Positions 21,660 through 30,300 of a DNA stretch of 64,000 bases are shown one piece after another; within the stretch, counting starts at the first letter, position 1; each line of letters opens with the position of its first letter. Source of the stretch: Agromyces sp. Root81 (lineage in GTDB: Bacteria; Actinomycetota; Actinomycetes; Actinomycetales; Microbacteriaceae); the NCBI RefSeq assembly GCF_001429165.1, contig NZ_LMIR01000002.1, positions 645,357-709,356 on the forward strand. Reading direction: 5' to 3'. The position numbers were made by a program, and so were the translations under genes. A model generated the notes under the pieces. That model was not told the origin of the DNA and did not search any database. It worked only from the letters and a program-made list of their open reading frames with translations.

Positions 21660-22922
21660 TCAGCCGGCGGGACGCGCCGCGGCCGAGGGGCTGCCCCAGA
21701 TGAAGTACTCGCGCACCGGTACGCCCTCGCGCGGCGCCTCGAGGATGCGTCCGCCGCCGAGGTAGATGGCGACGTGGTAGTAGTCGCCGCCCGAGCCCCA
21801 GAAGAGCAGGTCGCCGCGCTGGATCCGCGACAGTGACACGGCCTTGCCGCGGCCCGCGAGCGTGCGGTACTGGTTCGTGGCCGAGTGCGTGCCGATGCCG
21901 ATGCCGGCCGCGCCGTATGCGGCGCGGGTGAGGCCCGAGCAATCCCAACGGTCGGGACCCGCTCCGCCGAGCACGTACGGCTCGCCGAGCTGCTGGCTCG
22001 CGAACCAGATCGCCGTCTCGACGGCGCTCGCGTTCGGCGGCGCCGGGTCGGGGTTCGGCGCGGGCGTGCCGCCGCCGTTGCCGCCGCCCCCACCACCGCC
22101 GGAGGGCGGGGTCGGAGCCGGGCGGCTCGCCTCGAGCGCGTCCTCGGCGGCCTCGCGCGCCTGACCTTCGACACGCTCGCGCTCGAGGTCGGCCGTCGTG
22201 TCCTTGAGCGTCGCGAGCTGCGCGTAGAGCTCGGCCGAACGCTGCTCCTGCACCGCGACCGCTGCCATCGCCGACTCGGCCGCGGCCTGCGCCTCGATCG
22301 CCTTCGACTCGGCGAGCGCCGCGAGCCGCGTGCGCTCGGCAGCGGCCTGGGCGGACTGGGCTCGCAGGGCGTCGGCGGTGTTGCGGTCGGCGATCGCCTG
22401 CTCGTAGACGGCCTGCGACTGCTCGCCGAGCTTCGACGCCATGCCGAGCTGCTTCAGCAGGCCGTCGGCGTCGTCGCCCGAGAAGACGAGTTCGGAGGTC
22501 AGGTCGTTGCCTGCGGTCTTCGCGAGGTGGGCGGCGAGCAGGCCCGCTCGCATCTTGGAGATCTCGGCGACGGCGTCGGCCTCGTCGGCCTGCTTCGCGA
22601 GCGTCTGCTCTCGTTCGGCCGCCCGATCGCGTTCGTCGATGGCGATGCGATAGGCCTCATCGGCCATCTGCGACGCCTGCACCGCGACATCCGCCACCTG
22701 CTGCAGGCCGGCCAGCAGGTCGCCGACGCGGGCGATCTCGGCCTGTTTCGTGGCCTCGTTGGTCTTCGCCTGCTCGATCTCGCTCCACGACGGGTAATCG
22801 GGCTCGGCCATGGCGGGGCCGCCGCCGGCCACGACCGACGCGGTGACGGCGCCGACGGCGACCGCCGAGAAGACGGTCGCGGGCTTGACCCGCGACACCG
22901 GCCTGGTGCGATTCTCAGCCAA
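21660..22922 (-). CDS. secreted NlpC/P60 peptidoglycan hydrolase with coiled coil
   Basis: This 420-residue RipA-like hydrolase has a signal peptide ending about PAMAEPDYPSW. A long coiled coil at residues 45-260 (EIEQAKTNEATKQAEI ... ERERVEGQAREAAEDAL) and a Gly/Pro-rich linker follow. The C-terminal NlpC/P60 domain has Cys about residue 324 (RWDCSGLTRAAY) and His about 382 (YYHVAIYLGG). It probably cuts stem peptides during cell separation. It overlaps the M23 gene by 8 nt, so the two are made together, and both share the PSW.E mature N terminus. Confidence 0.9.
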   Translation of the reverse strand: MAENRTRPVSRVKPATVFSAVAVGAVTASVVAGGGPAMAEPDYPSWSEIEQAKTNEATKQAEIARVGDLLAGLQQVADVAVQASQMADEAYRIAIDERDRAAEREQTLAKQADEADAVAEISKMRAGLLAAHLAKTAGNDLTSELVFSGDDADGLLKQLGMASKLGEQSQAVYEQAIADRNTADALRAQSAQAAAERTRLAALAESKAIEAQAAAESAMAAVAVQEQRSAELYAQLATLKDTTADLERERVEGQAREAAEDALEASRPAPTPPSGGGGGGGNGGGTPAPNPDPAPPNASAVETAIWFASQQLGEPYVLGGAGPDRWDCSGLTRAAYGAAGIGIGTHSATNQYRTLAGRGKAVSLSRIQRGDLLFWGSGGDYYHVAIYLGGGRILEAPREGVPVREYFIWGSPSAAARPAG

Positions 22923-24237
22923 GGTAGACCCCCCGGTCGGCCATGAACGACCACGGGTCGATGCGGCTGCCGCCGCTGTACACCTCGAAGTGCAGGTGGC
23001 AGCCCGTCGAGGCGCCCGTCGAACCGCTCGAGGCGATGTTCTGCCCGGCCGACACCCACTCCCCGGTGCCGACGAAGCGGCCGCCGTCGCGAATGTGCGC
23101 GTAGCCGGTCGAGATGCCTCCGCCGTGGTCGATCTTGATGAAGTTCCCGTAACTTCCCGAGTACCCCGAGAAGGTCACGACCCCGCTGTTCGCCGCGTAG
23201 ATGGGCGCCCCGCATCCGGTCGCGATGTCCTGGCCGTAGTGGAACGGGCTCGTGCAGTAGCCTCCCTCGCAGATGACCGCGCGCGAGCCGTAACCGTCAC
23301 TCAGCCAGCCACCTGCCGGCTTCGCCCAACCCGAACCCGCGACGGCCCCGGGCGATCCGTTCTTGATCGCCTCCTGCCTACGCAGCTCTTCCTCGGCCTT
23401 CTTGATGGCTTCGCCCTCTTCGTACGCGGCGGTCGTCTTCGCCTCCGTGTCTTTGAGGAAGGCGAGCTGCGCCTCGAGCTCGATCTTCTTCGCCTGCGAC
23501 TCGGCGAGCGCCGCCTCGGCGGCGGCCTGCGCCTCCTGTGCTGCGACGAGGGCGGCCTCGGCCGCGATGCGCAGCTTCTCACGCTCGGCCTGCGCGACTT
23601 CGGCCTGGCCGCTCAGGGCCTCCGCCGTGTTCTTCTTCTCCTGCGCGCGGTCGTAGATGCTCGACGTGCGCTCGACCATCTTCTCCATGTTGCCGAGCTT
23701 GGAGAGCAGCTCGTCGGTCGCCTTGGCGTCGCCGGCGTCGAGGAAGAGGTTCACGCCGGCGTCGCTGCCACCGGACCGGTAGAGCTGCGCAGCCACCTGA
23801 CCGGCGTTCGTCTCGGCCGTCTGCGCCTCCGCTTCGGAGGCATCGGCCTGTGCCTGGATCTGGTCCGCCCGCGTCACGGCCTCGTCGTACTTCTGCTGGG
23901 CCACGAAGAGCTCGTCGGTGCGCCGCTCGGCCTCGGCCCGGGTGAACTCGACGTTCGCCTCGAGCTCTGCGATGAGCGTGGTGACCTGCTCGACCGCCGC
24001 AGCGCCGGCCGCGGTGTTCGCCTTCGCGGCCTGCAGTTCGTCCCAGCTCGGGTACGTCGCGGCGAACGCGGGCTGCAGCGGCGTGACGACCGGGACGACG
24101 AGCGCGGCGGCGAGGATCGCGACGATCGCGACGAGGCGTCGCGCCGTGCGGGGTCGCCGGGTTCCCCCGGCGCCGCTCGCGGCCGGGCTCGTCCGAGCTC
24201 GGGCAGTGGGCGTTCGGTCTGCGGTGCGGTACATCAT
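22915..24237 (-). CDS. secreted M23 peptidase with coiled coil
   Basis: A signal or anchor segment (RRLVAIVAILAAALVVPVVT) is followed by a mature part starting ATYPSWDELQAAKANT and a coiled coil similar to that of its partner. The M23 domain has HYGQDIATG near residue 332 and CHLHFEVY near residue 412, the zinc ligands. It resembles EnvC/RipC-like factors that cleave peptidoglycan or activate other hydrolases. The chosen ATG at 24237 has a GGGGA before it; the longer frame to 24345 reads into non-coding sequence. It is probably an operon with the NlpC/P60 gene. Confidence 0.9.
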   Translation of the reverse strand: MMYRTADRTPTARARTSPAASGAGGTRRPRTARRLVAIVAILAAALVVPVVTPLQPAFAATYPSWDELQAAKANTAAGAAAVEQVTTLIAELEANVEFTRAEAERRTDELFVAQQKYDEAVTRADQIQAQADASEAEAQTAETNAGQVAAQLYRSGGSDAGVNLFLDAGDAKATDELLSKLGNMEKMVERTSSIYDRAQEKKNTAEALSGQAEVAQAEREKLRIAAEAALVAAQEAQAAAEAALAESQAKKIELEAQLAFLKDTEAKTTAAYEEGEAIKKAEEELRRQEAIKNGSPGAVAGSGWAKPAGGWLSDGYGSRAVICEGGYCTSPFHYGQDIATGCGAPIYAANSGVVTFSGYSGSYGNFIKIDHGGGISTGYAHIRDGGRFVGTGEWVSAGQNIASSGSTGASTGCHLHFEVYSGGSRIDPWSFMADRGVYLG

Positions 24238-24393
24238 TCCCCGTCCACGCGGGCTCGGGTCCCCGCGCTCCTCATCTCTCGGTTCGGGCACTGGCAGCCC
24301 CACGATAGGCGGGAGTCCGGCGCATTCCGGGCATTTCGAGCGCATGTCCGCGGATGCCGCGTGGCGGGCCCCGACGCATCCGCGACCCTCGTT

Positions 24394-24422
24394 TTGCCAT
24401 CTGGGCAGACTGCACGTATGCT
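24394..24422 (+). promoter_or_regulatory. tRNA promoter
   Basis: A -35 box TTGCCA (24394-24399), 17-nt spacer and -10 box TATGCT (24417-24422) lie 36 nt before tRNA-Glu. It may drive the Glu-Asp-Phe cluster. Confidence 0.6.
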
Positions 24423-24458
24423 TGGCTGTCGGCGGGCGTGCCCCAGGTAACGCCCTCC

Positions 24459-24531
24459 GGCCCCATCGTTTAGTGGCCTAGGACACCGCCCTTTCACGGC
24501 GGCAGCACGGGTTCGAATCCCGTTGGGGTCA
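24459..24531 (+). tRNA. tRNA-Glu (anticodon TTC)
   Basis: A full cloverleaf is seen: acceptor GGCCCCA pairs with TGGGGTC (one G-U), the anticodon stem CCGCC/GGCGG holds loop CTTTCAC, and the T arm is CGGGTTCGAATCCCG. The 3' CCA is not encoded. Confidence 0.95.
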
Positions 24532-24585
24532 CTGCACGACAGCACGACATACAATTGAATACTCAGGTGTTGCAAGACACCACGA

Positions 24586-24659
24586 GGCCCTGTAGCGCAG
24601 TTGGTTAGCGTGCCGCCCTGTCACGGCGGAGGTCGCGGGTTCAAGTCCCGTCAGGGTCG
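24586..24659 (+). tRNA. tRNA-Asp (anticodon GTC)
   Basis: Acceptor GGCCCTG pairs with CAGGGTC, the anticodon stem CCGCC/GGCGG holds loop CTGTCAC, and the T arm is CGGGTTCAAGTCCCG with discriminator G. The CCA is not encoded. Confidence 0.95.
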
Positions 24660-24670
24660 CTCAGGCGACA

Positions 24671-24698
24671 AGCCCTTTCCCTTACGAGAGAAGGGGCT
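24671..24698 (+). terminator. terminator-like hairpin after tRNA-Asp
   Basis: AGCCCTTTC pairs with GAAGGGGCT (one mismatch), followed by TTTCTCCTT. It separates tRNA-Asp from tRNA-Phe and implies that tRNA-Phe may have its own promoter. Confidence 0.6.
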
Positions 24699-24707
24699 TT
24701 CTCCTTA

Positions 24708-24727
24708 TCAGGGCGCATGCGCCCTGA
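24708..24727. repeat. 20-bp perfect palindrome touching tRNA-Phe
   Basis: TCAGGGCGCATGCGCCCTGA ends one base before the first base of tRNA-Phe. With no loop it is more like a protein-binding site or processing signal than a terminator. Confidence 0.85.
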
Positions 24728-24803
24728 GGCTCTGTAGCTCAGTTGGTAGAGCGCACGACTGAAAATCGTGAGGTCACGGGATCGACGCCCGTCGGAGCCA
24801 CCA
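24728..24803 (+). tRNA. tRNA-Phe (anticodon GAA), element insertion target
   Basis: Acceptor GGCTCTG pairs with CGGAGCC (one G-U), the anticodon stem CACGA holds loop CTGAAAA, and the T arm is ACGGG/CCCGT. The 3' CCA is encoded (24801-24803). The T loop reads ATCGACG instead of the usual TTC start. The 3' half is repeated at 43824 and, in part, at 45045, so this gene was rebuilt by the inserted element. Confidence 0.95.
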
Positions 24804-24804
24804 T
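24758..24804. other. attL of the tRNA-Phe element
   Basis: The 47-bp segment covers the anticodon loop to the CCA end of tRNA-Phe. Compared with attR (43824-43870) it differs only at 24792 (T here, C there). Confidence 0.85.
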
Positions 24805-24806
24805 TG

Positions 24807-24830
24807 AAACCCCCGGGTAACCGGGGGTTT
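24807..24830 (+). terminator. terminator of tRNA-Phe (element-borne copy)
   Basis: AAACCCCCGG-GTAA-CCGGGGGTTT followed by TCT. It differs in sequence from the terminators that follow the att copies at 43870 and 45080, so this one came with the element. Confidence 0.85.
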
Positions 24831-24837
24831 TCTGGTT

Positions 24838-26067
24838 TCAGCGGGCGATCTCGATTGGATGCCGGTGAGGCTGTGCCATTAATGTGCCATTAAGGTCGGC
24901 AGGGGGCCGCCGTCCGGTTCGTTTCGGCGGTTCGTCGCCCGCACTCCTGAGGGCATCGTTCAGGACTGCGCCGGCACGAAGTGCAACGCCCTCGCGGGCA
25001 CGCGAGTAGCGCTCGGTGACCTGCAGGCTCGAGTGCCCGAGCGTCGCCTGCACGTCGGGAGCGCTTGCGCCGGCATCGAACAGGATCGTCGCGAACGTGT
25101 GCCGGAGGTCGTGGATGCGCAGATCGGGCCGACCGATCGCCTCGCGAAGCGTCTCCCAGTCGACGCCTCGTCGCGCGTTGTGGTTGGTGAGCCGGCCGCC
25201 GTCGGGTCCGGCGAACAGCAGGTCGCTCGCCTGCTTACCTCTCGCCGCGGTCACGGCGTACGGGCGCAGCGCGTCGATCAACGGGACGTCGCGAGACTTG
25301 TGACTCTTGGGCGACTGCTCGATCAGCTCGCCATGCTGACCAGGACTCAGCGAGCGACTGACGTGGATGACACCTCGCTCGAAATCGACGTCGCCGACGC
25401 GCAGCGCGGTCGCCTCCCCCGCCCTCATCCCGGTGTAGACGAGCGCGGCGAGGTAGCCGCGGTAGGCGCCCTCGGGTACGAGGTCGAGGAGCGTTCCGAT
25501 CTGGTCGAGCGTGAGGGCGCGCGAGACCGGTGAGATCGACTCGCGCATGCTCGGCCGCTTCACCTCGCGGGCCGGGTTGTGATCGATGAACCGGGAGCGC
25601 CGCGCGCCATCCAGCAGGCGTGAGAGCACGGCGAGTGCGTCGTTCTTCGCGGATGCACCGCCCGACCACGCCACCATCGCCGACTCGATCATCGGCGAGG
25701 TGATGTCTTCGAGCCGGTGCCGGCCCAGGCTCGGCTTCACGCGGAGCCGCCAACCCACGCCGTAGCTGCGCGCGGTCGCCGGCCGCACCGAAGATTCGAT
25801 CGCCGGCCAGTACTTCTCGTGCCACTGCTCGAGCGTCATCGACCCGTTCGGGTTGCGGCCGGCAACCAGCTTCGCGAGCTCGCGCTTGGCTTCGGCGAGC
25901 GTCAGGAAGGTGCGGGAGCGTTCGGCCGCGCCCCCCTCGACACTCGGGCCGACGACGCGGATCTGGTATTTCTGCCGGTCGGCGCGCCAGCGGATGCCCT
26001 CGGGGAGCGGACGGCCCGTTCTCGGATCAATACGGCTCGGGGTATCCCGGTTCGGCCGCCCGGCCAT
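24838..26067 (-). CDS. int: tyrosine integrase of the tRNA-Phe element
   Basis: The 409-residue recombinase has an AP2-like N-terminal arm-binding domain (IRWRADRQKYQIRVVG ... RTFLTLAEAKRELAKLV), a core-binding domain (SMTLEQWHEKYWPAIESSV) and a catalytic domain. Catalytic residues are R (YTGMRAGEATALR), HxLR (IHDLRHTFATIL), H (LGHSS) and the nucleophile in VTERYSRA. Its stop lies 35 nt from the tRNA, as is typical for such elements. The 3' coding end includes a tandem pair of TGTGCCATTAA sites, encoding the C-terminal NGTLMAQ. It is coupled to xis by TGATG. Confidence 0.95.
   Translation of the reverse strand: MAGRPNRDTPSRIDPRTGRPLPEGIRWRADRQKYQIRVVGPSVEGGAAERSRTFLTLAEAKRELAKLVAGRNPNGSMTLEQWHEKYWPAIESSVRPATARSYGVGWRLRVKPSLGRHRLEDITSPMIESAMVAWSGGASAKNDALAVLSRLLDGARRSRFIDHNPAREVKRPSMRESISPVSRALTLDQIGTLLDLVPEGAYRGYLAALVYTGMRAGEATALRVGDVDFERGVIHVSRSLSPGQHGELIEQSPKSHKSRDVPLIDALRPYAVTAARGKQASDLLFAGPDGGRLTNHNARRGVDWETLREAIGRPDLRIHDLRHTFATILFDAGASAPDVQATLGHSSLQVTERYSRAREGVALRAGAVLNDALRSAGDEPPKRTGRRPPADLNGTLMAQPHRHPIEIAR
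24872..24893. repeat. left arm-type integrase sites, two tandem copies
   Basis: Two adjacent copies of TGTGCCATTAA sit within the 3' end of int, about 70 bp from the att core. The same tandem pair is at 43702-43723 near the right end in the same orientation. Their symmetric placement marks them as likely integrase arm-binding sites. Confidence 0.75.
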
Positions 26068-26264
26068 CAGGGTTCCGTTCCACCCCGCGCGAGCAGGTCA
26101 TCGATCGTGTCGGCGCTCCAGAGCAGGTGCTTGCCCATATGCGCGTCGGGCTCGGGGATCAGCCCGTCATGACGAAGCTTGTCGAACGTCGAGACCGGAA
26201 CACGGCACCGCGCGGCCGCCTCGATGCGGTTCAGATACTCGACCCTCAGCGCGGTGTCGACCAT
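26067..26264 (-). CDS. xis: excisionase-like HTH protein
   Basis: This 65-residue protein has the compact winged helix of element excisionases: VEYLNRIEAAARCRVPVSTFDKL, then GKHLLWSADTIDDLLAR. The stop overlaps the integrase start (TGATG). Together with int it should control excision. A copy of GCAAGTACCTGAG lies 70 nt upstream and may regulate it. Confidence 0.8.
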   Translation of the reverse strand: MVDTALRVEYLNRIEAAARCRVPVSTFDKLRHDGLIPEPDAHMGKHLLWSADTIDDLLARGGTEP

Positions 26265-26333
26265 GGTGCATCCCTTCGGCTACTCCGCCTCCGTGCTGGC
26301 ATCTGGTGCACGCCGACACAAGCGCGGCTATTT

Positions 26334-26383
26334 GCAAGTACCTGAGAATATCATCACATCGCGCATTTCGGCAAGTACCTGAG
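26334..26383. promoter_or_regulatory. two copies of GCAAGTACCTGAG in the divergent xis/regulator region
   Basis: Copies at 26334-26346 and 26371-26383 lie between xis (leftward) and the 26405 gene (rightward). The second overlaps the -35 position of the promoter whose -10 box is TAGACT (26393-26398), 6 nt before the ATG at 26405 (leaderless). A third, near-identical copy (GCAAGAACCTGAG, 31600-31612) precedes the relaxase gene. They look like shared operators of one element regulator. Confidence 0.6.
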
Positions 26384-26404
26384 TTGAGTGGCTAGACTCG
26401 ACGC

Positions 26405-27115
26405 ATGCCCGCTCCGACGCCCCGCCCCGGTGACCAGTCGTACGACGACCTGCTCGTCGCAGACGACCTGCCCGAAGGCTGGTACCTGCCCAACCGGTTC
26501 CCCGGCGAGCGCGACGACGACGCGAGCGAGCAGATCGACCTGGCGCTCGGATACAACGACGGCGTGACCACTGAGTCGCAGCAGGAGGCGCAACGTGCCT
26601 CCGACAAGAACGAGACGATCGAGGGTCGCTGGCGATACATCGAGCACACGGCAACACATACGAGGGTGATGATCCGGCTGCAGCGCCAGCTGTACGCCGT
26701 GCCGGAAGAGATCCGAATCACCGGAGTGATCTACTTACCGTGGCGCCCGGGCGACCCTGTCACCAGCCAGCTTCTCCGTGAACTGCCGACCGCACGCATC
26801 GAGGCGGCGATCAACAAGCGCCTGTTCGCGATGAAACGCACCGAGACGATCACGGGCGGCAAGATCGTGCTGCCGTCGGGACGGAAGGTGAGCGAGCGGG
26901 ATCTACTCAAGCCGCTGGGTGATCCGAAGAAGGACCCCGACTTCTACGAGCTTGTCGCGCTGCAACACGGCCGGCTCACACAGCAGGGCGATTCGAATCC
27001 AAGCTCGACGATGGCGCAGATCAATGGCATCGCACTGTCGACGGCGCAGGGGTGGGTCACTAAGGCTCGGGATCGTGGACTCCTGCCACCTGGGCGACGG
27101 GGCAGGGCAGGATAG
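26405..27115 (+). CDS. element HTH regulator candidate
   Basis: The 236-residue protein is known only as a type found in actinobacterial integrated elements. The first 70 residues are acidic. The middle (VMIRLQRQLYAVPEEIRITGVIYLPW) looks like a small alpha/beta domain. The C terminus is a helix-turn-helix for DNA binding (SSTMAQINGIALSTAQGWVTKARDRGLL), followed by a basic tail. Position beside xis and the repeated upstream motif suggest it controls excision or transfer. The function is inferred from context. Confidence 0.55.
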   Translation: MPAPTPRPGDQSYDDLLVADDLPEGWYLPNRFPGERDDDASEQIDLALGYNDGVTTESQQEAQRASDKNETIEGRWRYIEHTATHTRVMIRLQRQLYAVPEEIRITGVIYLPWRPGDPVTSQLLRELPTARIEAAINKRLFAMKRTETITGGKIVLPSGRKVSERDLLKPLGDPKKDPDFYELVALQHGRLTQQGDSNPSSTMAQINGIALSTAQGWVTKARDRGLLPPGRRGRAG

Positions 27116-27332
27116 GGCCGCCGAGGCGTGTCAACCGCACTAGGTCATCTCGGTTCACGACAGCGTGGGTGTACGGGCAGGACTGACCGCGTTGGAGAGG
27201 CCGAGATCTAGCGTCGAGCGTCCAAAGGATGTCCCGTGTCGGCATTCACCGAAGGACCGTTGTCGTCGGATCTCTCTCCGTCTTCGGCGTGCCGACACCC
27301 GCGGGTGCATCCCGAGGCCGCAGGGTGATTCT

Positions 27333-30300
27333 GTGACGATAGAACGCTTCTGGGCCCCACCCATGCAGGAGGTCTCGTTCGATAGCGCGGGTTGGCTCGT
27401 TGATCCGCTCAGCGAATGGTTCGGTGGGAGAAGTCGCAACCCCGATGTGACACAGTCCCAAGCGATTGATGAAGAGCAGGCGGTGGTACTTCTCGGCGAG
27501 CCAGGAATCGGAAAGTCATCAGAGTTGCGAGCCGGCACGCTAACGGGGGTTCGGGCCGGGGCTACTCAGGTCGCACGGTTCGACCTCTCAGACTTTCCAA
27601 CTCTCGACCGAATGGAAGACGTGGTCTTCAAGGGGCCGGAAATCTCTGAGTGGTTGGCTTCCGAAGAGACCTTGTGTCTCATCCTGGACAGCTTGGATGA
27701 AGCGCGCACACAACACCGAACTGCACATCGGCTGATCCTCTCGTACCTGCGTCAATGGCCGAATGAGCGCCTCGTTCTAAGGGTGGCCTGTCGGACAGCT
27801 GACTGGCCGCCGTCGCTACTTGAGGGCCTTCGGTCCGCTTTCGGCGATGTCGGGATGTATGAGTTGCTTCCATTGCGACGCCATGACGCCGAGCAACTCG
27901 TCCCGGATGACCGACGCGCCCAGACCTTCTTATCGGCCATCGAAACCGCGCGCGTAGTACCGCTCGCTGCTCGACCGCTCCTCTTGAAGCTTCTCTGGCG
28001 CCAATACGAAGTCGATGGCGCCCTCCCCGATCAAGCCGTAGAAATCTACGAACGGGGCCTCCTTGCCTTGGCCGACGAGTCCGATCAGAACCGACGCGAC
28101 GCCTTCACCGAACCCATCTCAGCCAAGAGACAATTGGATGTAGCCGCTTGGATCGCGGCGGTGTCGGTCTTTAGCGGTACCAACAGGTACTGGCTTGGAG
28201 CATTCGCTGAGGCCCCAGAAGATGCTGCTCTACCGGATGATCTAGTCGCGTCCAAGACTCCTCTTGGCGAGGTCCAGAACTCAGAGATCGCAGCAGCGCT
28301 GAGAACTGGACTGTTTGCAGGCAACGGTGCGGGTCAGTTGAGATGGGCGCACGCGACTTTTATGGAGTTCGCCGCCGCAAGCTGGCTTGCAAAGCTCGAG
28401 CTCGATCAGCGTCGGCTCCGCGAATTGCTCTGCTTCGAGGACGGTCGGATCTACCCGCAGGTTCGCAATACGGCCGTCTGGGCCGCTGCACTAGACGGAC
28501 CCGCATTCGAGTGGTTGATACAGGCGGACCCTGCTTCGTTCCTCGGAGGGATCAAGCTTCCGTCCGAGGGCCTTCGCGCTCTAGTCGTTCGCGGAGTACT
28601 AGTCGCCGTCAAATCAGGACGACTCGCACGCGACTTCGAATCTGATTACTCCACGCTTCAATATGCCGGTCTCCAAGACGACCTAGAAGCAGAACTGCTC
28701 CGCGAACTGGATGACGTAGATCATGTGATCATCGACATCGCCCGCGGCACGCGAGAAACCTCGCTGGTACCAGCGCTGATTCGGCTGACTCAGGCACAGC
28801 ATCGCGAAATCTACCTTCGCACGGCAGCGGCCATGGCCGTTTACGACCTAACGAAAGACCTTCCGGACGCAGTCGAAGATCTTCTCGACCTCTTACGGAG
28901 AGATACGACGATCGACGAGGAACTCCAGGCAGCTGCCCTCCTTGTTTCTTGGCCGAAGGCAATCTCGACCAGAGAGGTCTTCGACATTCTTGGGCCATTC
29001 GAGCGCAGGAGTAACTTCGGCCTCAAGTACCTGCTCCTCACGGAGCTCGCCGCTGGACTCCGCCCTGAAGATGTGCTCCCAGGCCTCCGTTGGCTAGCTG
29101 GACAGCCCGGCTTGGGAGACGACTCGCGCCTCGAACGATTCGCGAGTTCGCTGCTCGATCTCGCCTTCATTCAGCTCGACGATGATCTCGTCCTTGAGGC
29201 AGTTGCGAACATCTTCCAAGCGCTGCTCCAATCGCATGTTTCCTTGTTGGGCGAGCAGTTCGAGAGTCTGACGGAACGAGCAAGACTTCGCTTGGGACTA
29301 GCCGTCGTCGCGGCGCTTGCAGAGGAAGACAGCTTCTATGCACTGTATCCAACCACCGGGAAACCCCTGTTCGTGCCGGATGACTTTCCATCACTTGTCC
29401 GTGCGTACCCGGACCTTGAGCCGCCTATGCGCCAGCGCGTGGGCGCAGTTATCACTCATATCTTCAGACCAGATGATCTCAGCCATTCTGGGCTTCTCCT
29501 TTCGCTCCCGTTCGACCACCCGGTAGTGCATGAGGTGTTGGAACGTTGGACGGGCTCGATTGATCTCACTTCTCCCGAGGCGATTGCGGCGAGGGGCCTT
29601 CATACACGCTCGCGCCGGCGCATGGCACGGAAGAGCGATAACAAGAAGGATCACTCGGGCTCGTGGATTGGGCCGCGGATCGAGGAACTTGCGGAGGCAG
29701 CTTCTCAGGGCGACCTCGAGGCCTTCTGGGTCGCCGCCCGACTCCTAACCGTCCGGCCTGGCACCGACCAATACTGGGACGAACACGAGCCCGACCTAAC
29801 GAAACATCTACGGTGGGGCTCACTCACGGAGCGAACTAAGAAGTTCATGATCGCGGCGGCCACGCTGTACATCGCCGCTGGCGACCCAGAGCCAGAGAGA
29901 TGGCTTGGAACAAACACCCTGTATTACCCAGCATTGGCGGGGTACCGTGCGCTTGTACTTCTTAACCATGAATCGCCAGGGGCGCTTGATGAGATGGATG
30001 GTCAGTCATGGCGGAAATGGGCCCCAATTGTCGTCGAATGGGCTGCGCTAAGCGATGAACATGCGCGGACCAACAAGGCCGAACTCTTGCGTAGGGCGAG
30101 TGTGCACGCCCGAACTGAGCTCGAGGCGTCGGCATTGGTTCTCATCGATGCAGCGTCTGCGTCTGGAAAACGGTCATTCCTAACGTTTGAGGCTGGCGAA
30201 CTTTGGTCGTCGACACTCGAATTGCAGCTTCTTGATCGCGTAGTGGCCGGGCTTGCACACGAGACTGAGTCCGAACTTCTGGATCTATTCGACGCGAAAG

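Noticed and set aside
20546..22174. 1.6-kb minus-strand frame spanning attR, ppa and the peptidase gene
   Set aside because: Only its last 59 codons are a real gene (start at 20725). The rest crosses the attachment site and lies antisense to ppa.
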